Shown: positions 5,926 through 6,937 of the stretch, piece after piece
How the letters are laid out: every line of letters begins with the position of its first letter
Numbering within the stretch: the stretch's first letter is position 1
NCBI GenBank assembly: GCA_021795795.1
Contig: JAJYPA010000445.1
Coordinates: 1-6,937 of the forward strand
DNA: 6,937 bases
Reading direction: 5' to 3'
Source: Pseudomonadota bacterium
GTDB taxonomy: Bacteria > Pseudomonadota > Gammaproteobacteria > Halothiobacillales > Halothiobacillaceae
Notes under the pieces: generated by a model
What the model was told of the DNA's origin: nothing
What the model saw: only the letters and a program-made list of their open reading frames with translations
The model's database searches: none
Position numbers and translations under genes: made by a program

Positions 5926-6937
5926 ATGTTTGAAAAAATTCTTATCGCCAATCGTGGCGCCATCGCCTGCCGCATCATCCGGACGCTCAAGCGCATGGGG
6001 ATCCGCACGGTTGCCGTGTACTCCGAGGCAGATCGCGTCAGCGCGCATGTGCTGCTGGCCGATGAGTCCGTGTGTATCGGCCCTGCACCTGCGGCACAGA
6101 GCTATTTACGCAGCGAGGCCATCCTTACCGCAGCGCGTGCGAGCGGCGCCCAGGCCATCCATCCCGGCTACGGTTTTCTGTCGGAAAACCCGGATTTCGC
6201 CGCCGCCGTGGAAGCTGCGGGTATGGCCTTCATCGGCCCCACACCCGAGCAGATGCGCGCCTTCGGCCGCAAGCACACGGCGCGCGAACTCGCTCAGCAA
6301 AACGGCGTGCCGCTGCTGCCGGGCTCGGGACTACTGGAGGATGTCGGCCATGCCATGGCCGAGGCGCGACGCATCGGTTTTCCGGTCATGCTCAAAAGCA
6401 CTGCCGGCGGCGGTGGCATCGGCATGCAACTGATCTGGAGTGAGGATGGCTTGCAGGACGCCTACGCACGGGTTGATCGCCTGGCGCGCGCCAACTTCAA
6501 GGAAGCAGGGATTTATCTGGAAAAATACGTCCAGGCCGCGCGCCACATCGAAGTGCAAATTTTCGGCGATGGGCAGGGCCAGGTGGTGCATCTGGGTGAG
6601 CGCGACTGCTCGGTACAGCGCCGTAACCAGAAGGTAATCGAGGAAACCCCCGCACCCAATCTACCCGACGCGGTGCGTCATGCGCTGTGCGACACGGCCG
6701 TACGCCTGATGCAAAGCGTCCGCTACCGCAATGCGGGAACGGTGGAATTCGTGCTTGACGCCGATACTGGTGCATTCTACTTCCTTGAGGTCAACACCCG
6801 GTTGCAGGTTGAGCATGGGGTGAGCGAGGAAGTGAGCGGCGTCGATTTGGTCGAATGGATGGTGCGCCAGGCTGCCGGCGAATCGCCCATTGCCGGCTAT
6901 TTGCACGCGCCGCACGGCCACAGCATCCAGGTGCGCC
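5926..6937 (+). CDS. uca: Urea/guanidine carboxylase, N-terminal biotin-carboxylase part (3' truncated by window)
   Basis: The 337 visible residues are the biotin-carboxylase (ATP-grasp) domain of a large biotin enzyme. The full-length family is about 1,200 residues, with carboxyltransferase and biotin-carrier parts after this region. It starts [11 protein letters not shown] and has [10 protein letters not shown] (79-88), the glycine-rich ATP loop [11 protein letters not shown] (157-167), EKY...RHIEVQ (199-211), [12 protein letters not shown] (225-236) and [12 protein letters not shown] (286-297). E288, N290, R292 and E296 fall at the same numbers as in E. coli AccC. The GGGGIGM loop (Ile instead of the usual Arg) is typical of urea carboxylases. 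The DUF1989 pair and guanidine riboswitches suggest the real substrate is guanidine, giving carboxyguanidine. The deciding carboxyltransferase residues are outside the window. No Shine-Dalgarno lies before ATG 5926; instead an ACGA-loop riboswitch candidate ends 11 bases upstream. Confidence 0.93.
   Translation, partial: MFEKILIANRGAIACRIIRTLKRMGIRTVAVYSEADRVSAHVLLADESVCIGPAPAAQSYLRSEAILTAARASGAQAIHPGYGFLSENPDFAAAVEAAGMAFIGPTPEQMRAFGRKHTARELAQQNGVPLLPGSGLLEDVGHAMAEARRIGFPVMLKSTAGGGGIGMQLIWSEDGLQDAYARVDRLARANFKEAGIYLEKYVQAARHIEVQIFGDGQGQVVHLGERDCSVQRRNQKVIEETPAPNLPDAVRHALCDTAVRLMQSVRYRNAGTVEFVLDADTGAFYFLEVNTRLQVEHGVSEEVSGVDLVEWMVRQAAGESPIAGYLHAPHGHSIQVR

Noticed and set aside
5930..6443. Two plus-strand open frames (5930-6433 and 6072-6443) overlapping the carboxylase
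   Set aside because: The frame from 5926 carries all biotin-carboxylase motifs without interruption; the others are arginine/alanine-rich out-of-frame translations.

Overview
The window holds most of a bacterial guanidine-nitrogen assimilation operon on the + strand, preceded by the end of an unidentified gene and a secreted phospholipase D-type nuclease. The organism looks like a Gram-negative proteobacterium: a sigma-54 (-24/-12) promoter, NtrC-type dyads, Sec signal peptides and a NitT/TauT-type ABC importer. The window alone does not fix the genus.

Layout. 1-120: C-terminal end of an unidentified protein. 229-939: exported single-HKD PLD nuclease. 940-1314: intergenic, with no recognisable gene. 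1315-1450: nitrogen-control region with one near-perfect and one degenerate NtrC-like site, centred 32 bp apart, followed by a sigma-54 promoter. 1503-1634: guanidine-I (ykkC) riboswitch overlapping an intrinsic terminator. 1655-4325: substrate-binding protein, permease and ATPase of the ABC importer found next to urea/guanidine carboxylases. 4466-5856: two paralogous DUF1989 proteins (urea carboxylase-associated proteins 2 and 1), the family shown to form carboxyguanidine deiminase. 5865-5914: two hairpins with ACGA loops that match the guanidine-II (mini-ykkC) riboswitch. 5926 to the window end: N-terminal biotin-carboxylase part of a urea/guanidine carboxylase, cut by the window edge.

How it works together (inference from family knowledge). 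Nitrogen limitation would activate transcription through NtrC and sigma-54. Guanidine bound by the leader aptamer would prevent termination. The importer brings in the substrate, the biotin-dependent carboxylase makes carboxyguanidine, and the DUF1989 pair deiminates it to allophanate. An allophanate hydrolase would be expected downstream of the window.

Main discovery. The operon appears to carry two unrelated guanidine aptamer classes: class I in the leader, controlling transcription, and a class-II-like element inside the operon, directly in front of the carboxylase, which has no Shine-Dalgarno sequence of its own. Together with the NtrC/sigma-54 signals this predicts three layers of control. 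Secondary points are a perfect 15-bp-arm inverted repeat inside the start of the permease gene, and the loss of the conserved cysteines in one of the two deiminase paralogues.
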